This document shows, one piece after another, positions 45,242 to 54,308 of a DNA stretch of 64,000 nt. Under the pieces are notes generated by a model. The model searched no databases, had not been told where the DNA came from, and saw only the letters and a list, made by a program, of their open reading frames with translations. This stretch comes from Paracoccus sp. R12_2 (lineage in GTDB: Bacteria > Pseudomonadota > Alphaproteobacteria > Rhodobacterales > Rhodobacteraceae): NCBI RefSeq assembly GCF_017744015.1, contig NZ_JAGHRA010000008.1, positions 1-64,000 on the forward strand. The letters are read 5' to 3'. Numbering within the stretch: the stretch's first letter is position 1; each line of letters opens with the position of its first letter. Both the position numbers and the translations under genes were made by a program.

Positions 45242-46000
45242 ATGGCAGTTTCATTGGATTTTTCTTTGGCGGGCAAGGTTGCGATCGTCACTGGCGCTGC
45301 ATCGGGGATCGGCGCGGCTATCGCACAGGCATTCGCTGCCAAGGGCGCGCACGTGGCGTTATTCGACCTGAATACAGGGAAGGCGCGGCAGATTGCCGAC
45401 ACGTTGCCCGGCGAAGCGCGCGTCTTTTCTTGCGATGTGACCGATCCCGACAGCATCTCATCGGCCGTCACGGGCGCCGCCGAGACAATGGGTTCCATCG
45501 ACATCCTGGTAAACTCGGCAGGCATCGTCGATCTGGCGCCGGCGGAGGAATTGTCGTCCGAAGCATGGACGCGCACTCTCGACATCAACCTGACCGGCAG
45601 CTTTGCGATGGCCCAGGCCGTGGGACGTGTCATGATCGCCGCCGGCAAAGGCGGCAGGATCGTCAACCTCGCCAGCCAGGCCGGATCGGTCGCCATCGAG
45701 GGCCATGTCGCCTATTGCGCGGCAAAATTCGGCATCATCGGCGTCACCAAGACGCTGGCGCTGGAATGGGGCAAGCATGGGATCACCGTCAATTCGATCT
45801 CGCCGACGGTCGTGCTGACCGATCTTGGCCGAAAGGCATGGGCGGGCCCAAAAGGCGAGGCCATGAAGGCGCAGATTCCCGTCGGTCGTTTCGCCGAACC
45901 CGACGAGATTGCCGCGGCGGCAGTTTTCCTGGCCTCGGACGCTTCGGCGATGATCAACGGCGCCGATCTTCTGGTGGACGGCGGGTATACGGTGAAGTGA
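45242..46000 (+). CDS. short-chain dehydrogenase/reductase (polyol dehydrogenase-like)
   Basis: A 252-residue classical SDR. The NAD-binding motif is VTGAASGIGAAIAQAF, the NSAG motif is ILVNSAG, and the catalytic residues lie in NLASQAGSVAIEGHVAYCAAKFGIIG (Ser, Tyr, Lys in YCAAK). Conserved C-terminal NGADLLVDGGY is present. In position it likely oxidises an imported polyol to a ketose, which the adjacent Dha kinases would phosphorylate. Homologues include D-threitol and galactitol dehydrogenases; the substrate is not known. Confidence 0.88.
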   Translation: MAVSLDFSLAGKVAIVTGAASGIGAAIAQAFAAKGAHVALFDLNTGKARQIADTLPGEARVFSCDVTDPDSISSAVTGAAETMGSIDILVNSAGIVDLAPAEELSSEAWTRTLDINLTGSFAMAQAVGRVMIAAGKGGRIVNLASQAGSVAIEGHVAYCAAKFGIIGVTKTLALEWGKHGITVNSISPTVVLTDLGRKAWAGPKGEAMKAQIPVGRFAEPDEIAAAAVFLASDASAMINGADLLVDGGYTVK

Positions 46001-47784
46001 TGGATAACGATAACACGTACGACCGGTCTCAACTTGCCATGCAGCGGTTTTTCAACGACCCGGACGACATCGTCGACGAGACGGTTGCGGGTTTCGTCAA
46101 GGCGCATGGTGATCTGGTGCGAAAGGACCCGATGAACCCGCGTGTGGTACTGTCGCGCTTTGCCCCGCAGGACGGCAGGGTCGGAATCGTGACCGGCGGC
46201 GGTTCGGGGCATGAGCCCGCGTTCATCGGCTATGCCGGACGCAACATGGTGGATGCTGTCGCGGTGGGCGAGCTGTTCTCGTCGCCCACGGCGCAGGCTT
46301 TCGCGGATGCGATCCGCGCGGCCGACGGCGGTGCCGGCGTCGCGGTCCTTTACGGCAATTATGCCGGGGACAACATGAACGTGAAGATGGCCCGCGAGAT
46401 GGTGGCCGCAGACGATATCGAGGTCGGTCTGGTCGTTGCGAATGACGACGTATGCTCGGCCCCCCCGGCCGAACGTGCCAAACGGCGCGGCGTGGCGGGC
46501 GAGATCTTCATGTGGAAGATCGGCGCGGCCCGGGCAGCGGCTGGCGGCAACCTTGCCGAGGTTCAGGCGGCGGCCCAGAAAGCCATCGATTCCTGTCGCT
46601 CGGTCGGTCTGGGCCTTGGTCCCTGCACGCTTCCGGCGGTCGGGCATCCGAATTTCCAGATCGCGCCCGGCACCATGGAAGTGGGAATCGGCCATCACGG
46701 CGAACCCGGCACCCGCGTCGAGCCATTGAAACGCGCCGACGATGTTGCGGATGACATGCTGCGTATCGTCCTTGGCGACCAGAATCTGGCCGAGGGGACC
46801 GAGGTCGCAGTTCTGGTTTCCGGCCTGGGGGCGACACCGGTCAACGAACTTTACGTGCTTTACGACCGCATCGAAACCGGTCTCGAGGCTGCAGGGCTCA
46901 GGGTGTATCGGGCCTTTGTCGGCAACTATTTCACTTCGCTTGAAATGGTGGGGGCAACCTTGACGGTGATGGCTCTGGACAGCGAGTTGAAAGAACTCCT
47001 GGATGTCGAATGCGCCTCGCCGGGCCTGACATCGCCTGGATCGTCCGTTCCGTCGCCTGCGCCCAGTTCGACACCCAGGCAGCGCAAAGCCCGGTCCGCC
47101 GAGTCAGCGGTCGCGATCGAACGCGCCCCCGATGCTGCTGGCCAGCCGCGCTTGGGCCTGAGATCGGCGTCCGCCATCGTCGAGGAAATTGCAGCCGTCA
47201 TCGTGGCAAACAAGGCTTATCTGTCCGAGATTGACGGCCTGATCGGAGATGGCGATCACGGCATCAACATGGCCAAGGGGTTTGGGCGCGCGGCCGAGCG
47301 TATTTCCGGACAGAACCTGTCGCTGGATCAGGCGCTTCTGGTCCTATCGGACGTGCTGATGACCGAGATCGGAGGCTCGATGGGTCCGCTTTATGGCTTC
47401 ATGTTCCGCAACATGTCCCTGACCATCAACGAACGGCAGGCCATCGACGCCGACGGGTTTGCGGTCATGTTGCAGGCCGGGCTGCGGGGCGTCAGGATGA
47501 CCGGAGCAGCCGAGATCGGTGACAAGACCCTGATCGATTGCCTCGTGCCTGCAATCGCGGCATTCGAGACCACAGTTCCGGAAGGCTTCGCGCCCGCGCT
47601 GAAGGCAATGAAAGAGGCGGCCGAGGAAGGCCGGGACAGCACCATCGACCTGGTGGCGCGGCTTGGCAGGGCAAGTCGCCTTGGCGAACGTTCGCGTGGC
47701 GTTCTCGATGCCGGTGCGACCTCCTGCTGCCTTATCCTCAATGCTCTGGCGGACAGTGTGGCCGCGCGCCTTTCAGAGGAGTGA
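46000..47784 (+). CDS. dihydroxyacetone-kinase family protein, DhaK-DhaL fusion
   Basis: A 594-residue kinase, starting in the ATGA overlap with the SDR. The DhaK part (about 1-335) has GGGSGHEPAFIGYAG and the catalytic histidine in GIGHHGEPG (His233), which binds the keto sugar as a hemiaminal. A Ser/Pro-rich linker (about 338-375) leads to the DhaL part with GLIGDGDHGINMAKGF (ATP-magnesium aspartates, residues 417-421). This is the ATP-dependent type, as in Citrobacter DAK and the DerK/LerK tetrulose kinases. The pathway with ABC importer and SDR points to a tetrulose or other ketose as substrate. Confidence 0.9.
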   Translation: MDNDNTYDRSQLAMQRFFNDPDDIVDETVAGFVKAHGDLVRKDPMNPRVVLSRFAPQDGRVGIVTGGGSGHEPAFIGYAGRNMVDAVAVGELFSSPTAQAFADAIRAADGGAGVAVLYGNYAGDNMNVKMAREMVAADDIEVGLVVANDDVCSAPPAERAKRRGVAGEIFMWKIGAARAAAGGNLAEVQAAAQKAIDSCRSVGLGLGPCTLPAVGHPNFQIAPGTMEVGIGHHGEPGTRVEPLKRADDVADDMLRIVLGDQNLAEGTEVAVLVSGLGATPVNELYVLYDRIETGLEAAGLRVYRAFVGNYFTSLEMVGATLTVMALDSELKELLDVECASPGLTSPGSSVPSPAPSSTPRQRKARSAESAVAIERAPDAAGQPRLGLRSASAIVEEIAAVIVANKAYLSEIDGLIGDGDHGINMAKGFGRAAERISGQNLSLDQALLVLSDVLMTEIGGSMGPLYGFMFRNMSLTINERQAIDADGFAVMLQAGLRGVRMTGAAEIGDKTLIDCLVPAIAAFETTVPEGFAPALKAMKEAAEEGRDSTIDLVARLGRASRLGERSRGVLDAGATSCCLILNALADSVAARLSEE

Positions 47785-47837
47785 CGCACAGCGACACAGC
47801 ATTGCATCAACGCATCTTCCCGAGGATAACGGACGGC

Positions 47838-48500
47838 ATGCAGATGTTTACCCGAAACGATCTGACCTTGCTGTTTCGCGTCCTGGCCGAGCGCATGGGG
47901 GCAGAGCAGGATTATCTTGCCGAACTGGATGGCGAGATCGGCGACGCGGACCACGGGGTCGCCATGTCTGTTGGTTTCGCAGCAGCAGCCAAGGCGCTGT
48001 CGGAGGGTGAAGCCGACGCGCCGAGACTTGCCGACGGCATGGTCCTGGCTGCCCGCGCCCTGCTGAACGAGATCGGCGCGACGACCGGGCCCCTTTATGC
48101 CAGCGCGCTGTTGCACGCCGCCAAGTTGCTTGGGCAGGAAACTGAAATTCCGCTTGCTCGCCTGCCCGAGGTCGTTGTCGCGATCTCGGAGGGGGTCGCC
48201 GCACGTGGACTGGGCAAGCCGGGTGACAAGACCATGCTCGATGCATGGGCCCCTGCGGCCCATGTCGCCCGTGCCGGTCTGATGGCGGGACAGGATGTCT
48301 TGGATACGATGACCAAGGCCGCTCAGGCGGCGGCCGAGGGCGCAGAGGCAACTCGCGCCATGATGGCGGCAAAGGGGCGCGCCGCCCGCCTTGGACCGCG
48401 CAGTCTTGGCCATCTGGATCCGGGCGCCGCCTCGGCCGCTGCGCTGTTGGACAGCATGGCGCAGTGGGTTGCCGCGAAAGCCGGGCGGTCGGTGCAATGA
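47838..48500 (+). CDS. dhaL: DhaL-type kinase subunit
   Basis: About 220 residues from ATG 47838. A GTG at 47781, overlapping the previous stop, is the alternative start and would add 19 residues. It contains the nucleotide-binding aspartates in GEIGDADHGVAMSVGF, then the DhaL loop GATTGPLYASALLHAAKLLG, and C-terminal GHLDPGAASAAALLDSM. DhaL transfers phosphate from ATP (or from DhaM in PTS-type systems). No DhaM gene is near, so an ATP-type partner for the SorC-DhaK fusion downstream is likely. Confidence 0.88.
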   Translation: MQMFTRNDLTLLFRVLAERMGAEQDYLAELDGEIGDADHGVAMSVGFAAAAKALSEGEADAPRLADGMVLAARALLNEIGATTGPLYASALLHAAKLLGQETEIPLARLPEVVVAISEGVAARGLGKPGDKTMLDAWAPAAHVARAGLMAGQDVLDTMTKAAQAAAEGAEATRAMMAAKGRAARLGPRSLGHLDPGAASAAALLDSMAQWVAAKAGRSVQ

Positions 48501-50542
48501 AAAATGGACCGACAACGCGCGGAGCGGGCGGCGCGCGCGGCCCCTTGCGCTTTGGCGAGGATCCACTGCTCTGGGCTGCCTGGCTTTACTATGAAGACGG
48601 CATGACACAGGGCGACATCGCGACGCAGATGGGTATTTCGCGCGCTTCGGTGAATGCCTATCTGGCGGATGCGCGAGAACGCGGCATCGTTTCGATCGAG
48701 ATTGACCCGGACCGTTTTCGCGCCCTCAGCATCGCGCAGACCCTTCAGGAACATTTCGATCTGATGGACTGCCTGGTCATCCCCTCGGACGGCCGGGGCA
48801 AGCCACTGATCGACAGGCTGGGGGATGCGGGGGCGCAGGTGTTGGCGCGAACCGCGCAATCGGGCGATACGATCGCGATCACCTGGGGCAGGACGATGCT
48901 GTCACTGGCCGACAGTATCCGAACCAGCGGGCTTCAGGATCTGAGGGTCGTTCAGGCGACTGGCGGCACCACCGCCAAGATTCCATGGACGCCCGAGGCC
49001 TGCGCAACCACCCTTTCCGATGCACTTGGCGCACGATGCATCCCAATATCGGCCCCCGCCATCGTGTCCTCGCCGGAAATGCGCGAGTTGCTATTGCGCG
49101 AACCGGTGATTGCCGAGCAGATGGGCGTGCTGTCCGAGGCGAACCGCATCATATTGGGCATCTCCTCGCTTCGGCCGGAAAGCACAATACACACCAGCGG
49201 CTTCTTCGACGCCGTGGACATGCAGGACTACGGAAATGCGGCAGTCGGCAGCATCGCCGGACGGTTGATTTCGGCCTCTGGCGAGGCCGTCGCTGGCCCC
49301 TTGGAGCCGCGCACCATCGGCATCGATCTGGACAGCCTTCGCACGATCCCGTGCCGGATCGGTGTCGCGGGTGGGATGGACAAGGTGCAGGCCATTCTGG
49401 CGGCGTTGCGTGGCAAATTGGTCAACGTCATGGTGACCGATGCAGACACGGCGCGCGCAGTCCTTGCATCCGAGGGTCGCGACATCGGCGCCCCCAAGCG
49501 CACGAACAAGGCCGGCTCTGCCTTGCCCGAGCGGTTACGGGTCAAGAAGTTCCTCAACCGTCCACAGGATGCAGTCAATGAGGCTATCGCGGGCGCCGTG
49601 CTGGCGCACGAGGGGTTGCTGTCACCGATTGATGGCGCGCCACGCGCCTTGAAGGCCGCAATCGGCCCGCGACCTGGCAAGGTCGGGTTGGTCATCGGTG
49701 GCGGATCGGGCCATGAGCCGGGCTTTCTTGGCTATGTGGGGCCGGGCCTTGCCGATGCCGTCGCGATCGGAAATATCTTCGCGGCTCCGCCACCCGACCC
49801 GATCCTTGCAGCCACGCTGGCCGCCGATGGCGGCGCAGGCGTGCTGCATATCTTCGGGAACTTCTCGGGCGATGTGATGAACTTTGAAATGGCCGCCGAT
49901 CTGGCGGCCGCCAAGGGAATTCCCGTGCGCTCGATCATCACAACAGACGATATCGCCTCGGCCCCGGTCGAGACTCGCGCAGCTCGGCGCGGTGTCGCCG
50001 GAAACGTCTTCGTCTTCAAGATCGCCGGTGCCGCGTGCGACAGGATGCTGCCACTGGACCGCTGCGCCGAACTTGCCAACCGAGCCACGCAGCGTTGCTA
50101 CACCATGGGCATCGCGCTTGAACCCGGAACTTCGCTTGAGACCCGCCGCCCCAGCTTCCGCATCGGCCCTGATGAAATGGAAGTCGGTGTGGGCGTCCAC
50201 GGAGAGCGCGGCATAGCCAGCGACAGGCTTGTCAGCGCCGACGCCGCAACGGATTTGATCGTCGACCGGATATTGACAGAGATGGCTCCGGCGGAAGGGG
50301 ATCGGGTGGCACTGTTGGTCAATTCGCTCGGCAGTACGCCACAACTGGAACTTTATATCATCAACCGCCGTCTCAGGCAGCGTCTTCGTGCACGCGGTGT
50401 CACGGTGCATCGGACGCTGATCGGTCACTACTATACGTCGCTCGACATGGCTGGCGTTTCGATTACCGCGATGCTTCTGGACGATGAGTTGGCCGCCCTG
50501 CTGGACCATCCCTGCCAGTCGCCCGCCTGGCGGGTCGTCTAG
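48497..50542 (+). CDS. SorC/DeoR-type sugar-binding regulator fused to DhaK kinase subunit
   Basis: A 681-residue fusion. Residues ~28-62 form an HTH (MTQGDIATQMGISRASVNAYLADARERGIV), residues ~75-325 are the SorC sugar-binding domain (QTLQEHFDLMDCLVIP, ITWGRTM, GVAGGMDKVQAILAALRGKLVNVMVTD), and residues ~348-675 a complete DhaK domain with GGGSGHEPGFLGYVG (401-409) and the substrate histidine in VGVHGERG (His568). It starts in the ATGA overlap with dhaL. It could regulate the operon while sensing or phosphorylating the ketose. I believe similar bifunctional proteins are annotated in databases, but they are rare. Confidence 0.85.
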   Translation: MKNGPTTRGAGGARGPLRFGEDPLLWAAWLYYEDGMTQGDIATQMGISRASVNAYLADARERGIVSIEIDPDRFRALSIAQTLQEHFDLMDCLVIPSDGRGKPLIDRLGDAGAQVLARTAQSGDTIAITWGRTMLSLADSIRTSGLQDLRVVQATGGTTAKIPWTPEACATTLSDALGARCIPISAPAIVSSPEMRELLLREPVIAEQMGVLSEANRIILGISSLRPESTIHTSGFFDAVDMQDYGNAAVGSIAGRLISASGEAVAGPLEPRTIGIDLDSLRTIPCRIGVAGGMDKVQAILAALRGKLVNVMVTDADTARAVLASEGRDIGAPKRTNKAGSALPERLRVKKFLNRPQDAVNEAIAGAVLAHEGLLSPIDGAPRALKAAIGPRPGKVGLVIGGGSGHEPGFLGYVGPGLADAVAIGNIFAAPPPDPILAATLAADGGAGVLHIFGNFSGDVMNFEMAADLAAAKGIPVRSIITTDDIASAPVETRAARRGVAGNVFVFKIAGAACDRMLPLDRCAELANRATQRCYTMGIALEPGTSLETRRPSFRIGPDEMEVGVGVHGERGIASDRLVSADAATDLIVDRILTEMAPAEGDRVALLVNSLGSTPQLELYIINRRLRQRLRARGVTVHRTLIGHYYTSLDMAGVSITAMLLDDELAALLDHPCQSPAWRVV

Positions 50543-50574
50543 GATCCGGGCATGTCGAAGAAATAAGCTACGTC

Positions 50575-50805
50575 CCTTCAAGGATTGGCCGGCGAGGCTG
50601 GAAACGATGAATGCCGCCTGACGAGGCTATAGAGCCCGTCGAGTATCTGGCGAGGGTTCTTCGGCCTTGGCGCTGGTCTGCCATGCGTCCCGCCAGACCG
50701 GTTCCGACTTGACGGACTTGAAGAAGATCCCGGCGATCGCGGTATCGTAGCAGTTCCCGCGCCCGTTCATCGAGATCAGAAGACCGCGTTTTCGGATTGG
50801 CGCCT
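50575..50805 (-). pseudogene. IS3-family OrfB transposase, C-terminal remnant
   Basis: The complementary strand reads LISMNGRGNCYDTAIAGIF and FKSVKSEPVWRDAWQT, then a frameshift to a tail matching the NPRRRHSALG-type end. This is the final DDE block of IS3-type OrfB proteins (SMSRKGNCWDNAVAESFF). The rest of the element is missing. The flanking sequence to about 50950 contains no assigned gene. Confidence 0.65.
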
Positions 50806-51017
50806 GATGGTGAACCTGTTCCGGCGCTGGTTCGCGAACCACGAGAGCGCGGCGCAGATCTGCGAGACGGCAGCGGCATGGACCACCTTCGCAACGACGA
50901 AAACCCTCGGCGATTTCTCAGGCCGCCAGCAATGCCTGTCCAGCGGGTGGTGACCTCAGACGATCTATCGGCCCCTTGCAATCTTCCGGTGTCCCACCTA
51001 GATGCATGGCTATCTAT

Positions 51018-51027
51018 TAGCATGCTA
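51018..51027. promoter_or_regulatory. palindrome TAGCATGCTA upstream of the MarR gene
   Basis: A perfect 10-base palindrome lies 10 bases before the chosen start of the MarR regulator. MarR proteins usually bind such short dyads near their own promoter, so it could serve for autorepression. Confidence 0.4.
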
Positions 51028-51036
51028 TTTTGTCAG

Positions 51037-51480
51037 ATGTCCCATCCCGAACGCCCCGAAGCAAATCTTTTCCGTACACTCAGTTCGCTGACACGAAAGG
51101 TCCGCACGCTTTTCGATGCCCGCTCTGGCGAGCATGGCCTGACCGAGGCGCGGGCGCGCCTGCTGCTTCACCTGTCGCGAAGCGGTCCGCTGACGCAGGC
51201 CGATCTTGCCGAGGCGATGGAGGTGGAGCGGCCTACCATGGCGCGGCTGATCGATGGCATGGAAGCCCAGGGGATGGTGCGCCGCGAGATCGTGCCCGGC
51301 GACCGCCGCCAGCGTCATATTGTCCTGACCGCGGCCGCACAGGACCAGTGCGCAGCCGTCCTGATGCTGACAGAGCAGTTGCGGGCGGACGTCTTGTCCG
51401 GAATCCCCGAGAAGGATCTTGAGGTCACGAACCGGGTTCTCTGCCGCATGCTTGCCAATGTGGCGGAAGCGGGCCGATGA
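51037..51480 (+). CDS. MarR-family transcriptional regulator
   Basis: About 147 residues from ATG 51037; an ATG at 51022 lies inside the palindrome and is less likely. The winged helix reads LTQADLAEAMEVERPTMARLIDGMEAQGMVRREIVPGDRRQRHIVLT, with the DRR wing typical of MarR. Its TGA overlaps the ATG of the downstream pump gene (ATGA at 51477). It probably represses the emrAB-like operon and is released by toxic phenolics or drugs. Confidence 0.9.
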   Translation: MSHPERPEANLFRTLSSLTRKVRTLFDARSGEHGLTEARARLLLHLSRSGPLTQADLAEAMEVERPTMARLIDGMEAQGMVRREIVPGDRRQRHIVLTAAAQDQCAAVLMLTEQLRADVLSGIPEKDLEVTNRVLCRMLANVAEAGR

Positions 51481-51705
51481 CGGATCGCGAACACCTCTCT
51501 TCCGGGACCGCGGCAGAACGGTCCCCGCAGCAACCGGCGGTGCCGACGGCCCGCGTGGCTGGGGAGGGACCGGCATCGGAAGGGTCCGATTCCCGGGCTC
51601 AATCAGCCGGGGCGCAACCACATGGCCTGACGATGCCACCACTGCGCGTGCGGTTACTTCGCGACCTCTGTTGTCCTCGCGCTCGCGCAGGGGTTCGGGC
51701 AATCG

Positions 51706-53253
51706 GTGATCTCGGCCAACGCGCAACAGTTGCAGGGCGTCTTCGCCACGACCCAGGCCGAGACCGCCTGGCTGACCGCAGCCTACATGGCGCCCAACGT
51801 CTCATTGACGCTGGCGCTGATAAAGATCCGTGGCCAGTTCGGGATTCGCCGGTTCGCCGAAATTTCGATCGTCGGCTTCGTGATCGCTGCCTTGCTCAAC
51901 TTTTCGGCCGAGGGGTTCGGCGCCAACATCGCGGTGCGGTTCCTGTCCGGCGTCGCCGCCGCGCCCATGACGTCTCTGGCCTTTCTCTACATGCTGGAAC
52001 CGCTGCCGCCGCATCGGAAGATGAATGTCGGTCTGTCGGCGGCCCTGACCTTCATCTTCATCGGGTCGCCTGTCACCCGACTGATCTCGCCGCATCTTCT
52101 TGATATCGGGCTATGGCACGCGCTGACGAGCATGGAAGTCGCGCTTGCCACGATCGGGCTTGGGCTGATCTATCTTCTGCCGCTGCGAACCCCTCCGACG
52201 CCGATGAAGATCGAGGCGGGCGATGTGGTTTCCTTTCTCTTCATCGCCATCAGTTTCGGGTGTCTGGCCGTGGCGGCGGTGACCGGCCCGGTCTATTGGT
52301 GGACGGAACAAGCTTGGCTGGGCGCGCTGATCGCCGTCGGAGTCGCGGCCTTTGCCGTCGCCGCCTGCATCGAACTTAACCGCAAGCAGCCGCTTCTGGA
52401 TATCCGTTGGCTTGCCAGCCCCGCCATACTGCACTTCACGGCCGCCATCCTGCTGTTCAGGCTGGTGCTGAGCGAACAGACCTCTGGCATGGCCGGCCTG
52501 TTCCGGTCGATGGGACTTCTCAACGCCCAGATGCAGGGCCTTTGGCTGGTCGTCATGGGGGCCACCCTTCTGGGCGGTACGATCTGCGCGGTTCTGCTGA
52601 AGCCGGGTCGCGAGTTCCAGTTCCACACCGTGGCCCTGTCCCTTCTGATCGCGGGCTCCCTGATGGATGCGCGTTCCACCGCGCAGACGATGCCCTCCGA
52701 CATGTATCTGTCGCAGGCGATGGTCGGACTGGCTTCGGCACTGTTTCTGCCGCCGGCGATGCTGTCGGGTCTGATGTCAGCCCTTGCGAAGGGACCGAAC
52801 TACATTCTGACATTCGTGATCGTCTTCCTGACGACTCAGAAGCTGGGCGGCATTTTCGGGGGCGCGATCTTTTCCAGCTATGTGAAGGTTCGTCAGCAGC
52901 TTCACGTTCAGGAATTGTCGGCGGCGTTGCCTGCGACCGATCAGCTGGTGGCCGAGCGTCTTGCAAGCACGAGCAAAGCGTTGTCGGCGCAGATCATGGA
53001 CCCGGCGGTTCTATCCGCTCAATCAGCTGCACGGCTGGCTGCAGAGGTCCAGTCTCAGGCCTCTGTCATGGCCTATAACGACGCATTTCTGATGATCGCC
53101 GCGGCTTCGACCGCGGCCTTGGCTCTGCTTCTGGGCCACGCAGCGATCAGGACCTGGCGGCAACGTCGCTGCGAGGTCGCTTCAGAACATGCCGACTCTG
53201 AGGCTGGCGCGCGGACACCTGCGCCTGAGGCACCAACGGCTCGGGCGGCTTGA
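51706..53253 (+). CDS. EmrB-type MFS drug exporter (DHA2), apparently frameshifted at the start
   Basis: A 515-residue transporter frame with many spans (FLFIAISFGCLAVAAVTGPVYWW, GVAAFAVAACIELN). The only in-frame start is GTG 51706, which would cut through TM1. An ATG at 51477 overlaps the MarR stop and begins a 50-residue cytoplasmic leader in another frame, while the TM1 sequence YFATSVVLALAQGFGQSVISANAQQL is readable in this frame upstream to about 51650 after a stop at 51627. A single-base shift near 51630-51655 would join the two, giving a complete ~590-residue protein. This may be a real mutation or an error. It pairs with the EmrA-like adaptor. Confidence 0.7.
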   Translation: MISANAQQLQGVFATTQAETAWLTAAYMAPNVSLTLALIKIRGQFGIRRFAEISIVGFVIAALLNFSAEGFGANIAVRFLSGVAAAPMTSLAFLYMLEPLPPHRKMNVGLSAALTFIFIGSPVTRLISPHLLDIGLWHALTSMEVALATIGLGLIYLLPLRTPPTPMKIEAGDVVSFLFIAISFGCLAVAAVTGPVYWWTEQAWLGALIAVGVAAFAVAACIELNRKQPLLDIRWLASPAILHFTAAILLFRLVLSEQTSGMAGLFRSMGLLNAQMQGLWLVVMGATLLGGTICAVLLKPGREFQFHTVALSLLIAGSLMDARSTAQTMPSDMYLSQAMVGLASALFLPPAMLSGLMSALAKGPNYILTFVIVFLTTQKLGGIFGGAIFSSYVKVRQQLHVQELSAALPATDQLVAERLASTSKALSAQIMDPAVLSAQSAARLAAEVQSQASVMAYNDAFLMIAAASTAALALLLGHAAIRTWRQRRCEVASEHADSEAGARTPAPEAPTARAA

Positions 53254-53267
53254 GAAGAGGTTATTGG

Positions 53268-54308
53268 ATGTTTTCGAAATTCACCCGTCATGTCGCAACC
53301 CTGCTCGCCGCAGCCACTGGCATTCTGGGCACCGTGGGCGTCCTTTATGCCTGGGGTCTGCCGCCTTTCCAGCCGACCGCGCAAATCACGGAAGACGCCT
53401 ATGTTCGCGGCAAGGTGACGTTTCTCGCTCCGCAGGTGGCAGGGGAAGTCGCAGAGGTCGTCGTGGGCGACTTCGACCGGGTCGACAAGGGCGATCTGCT
53501 GATCCGGTTGGACGATTCCACGTATAACCAGCAGCTGGCTCAGGCAAACGCGCATCTGGAAGCCGCCCGTGCCCAACTCGCGAGCGCCAGGCAAAAGCGC
53601 CTCTCCGCCGCCGCGGACGTCGAATCCGCAGACGCGGGGGTCGAATCTGCGCAGGCCGCACTGAAAGTGGCCCGAGCCGAGCTGGATCGGGCCACGGAAC
53701 TGCGCAGCAGCGGTGCCATCACCGAGCGCGACATCCAGAACCGACAGCTGCAGTTCGACCAGGCACAGGCAACGCTTCGGCAGGCCCGGGCACAGGCCGA
53801 GACCGCCCGCCAGAGCGTGGACTCGGTCGCCGCCGAACGCCAGTCGCGCGTGGCTGAGGTCGCCGAGGCTCAGGCAGCCGTCAATCTGGCTCGGATCAAC
53901 CTGGATCATACCCGCATCACCGCTCCGGCAGGCGGCAAGCTGGGTGAGATTTCGGCACGGGCCGGCCAGTATGTGACGCCGGGCACGCGTCTGGCCGCGT
54001 TGGTGCCCGACCGCAAATGGATCATCGCCAACTTCAAGGAAACCCAGATTGCCGGAATGTATATGGGTCAGCCGGTCAGCGTCGAGGTGGACGCCCTGGG
54101 TGGCGCGCAGATGAGCGGGCATGTCGAGGGCTTTTCACCAGCGACCGGCTCTGAATTCAGTGTGCTCGGCAGCTCGAACGCAACCGGGAACTTCATCAAG
54201 ATCGCGCAGCGTCTGCCGGTACGGATCGCCATCGACCCGGATCAGCAACTTACCGATCGCCTGGTGCCCGGCATGTCTGTGGTGGCCCGAGTGAAAATGC
54301 GCCCGTAG
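53268..54308 (+). CDS. HlyD/EmrA-family membrane fusion protein
   Basis: A 346-residue adaptor from ATG 53268 (AAGAGG upstream). It has one N-terminal span (HVATLLAAATGILGTVGVLYAWG), a biotinyl-lipoyl half (VTFLAPQVAGEVAEVVVGDFDRVDKGDLLIRLDDSTY), a long alpha-helical hairpin of about 150 residues, and the second lipoyl half (LDHTRITAPAGGKLGEIS). It links the inner-membrane MFS pump to an outer-membrane channel, which is not encoded nearby. Confidence 0.9.
   Translation: MFSKFTRHVATLLAAATGILGTVGVLYAWGLPPFQPTAQITEDAYVRGKVTFLAPQVAGEVAEVVVGDFDRVDKGDLLIRLDDSTYNQQLAQANAHLEAARAQLASARQKRLSAAADVESADAGVESAQAALKVARAELDRATELRSSGAITERDIQNRQLQFDQAQATLRQARAQAETARQSVDSVAAERQSRVAEVAEAQAAVNLARINLDHTRITAPAGGKLGEISARAGQYVTPGTRLAALVPDRKWIIANFKETQIAGMYMGQPVSVEVDALGGAQMSGHVEGFSPATGSEFSVLGSSNATGNFIKIAQRLPVRIAIDPDQQLTDRLVPGMSVVARVKMRP

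Noticed and set aside
50797-51021. Extended N-terminus for the MarR protein
   Set aside because: The upstream frame is open but runs through IS debris. The regulator fold begins after 51037, and a palindrome lies between.
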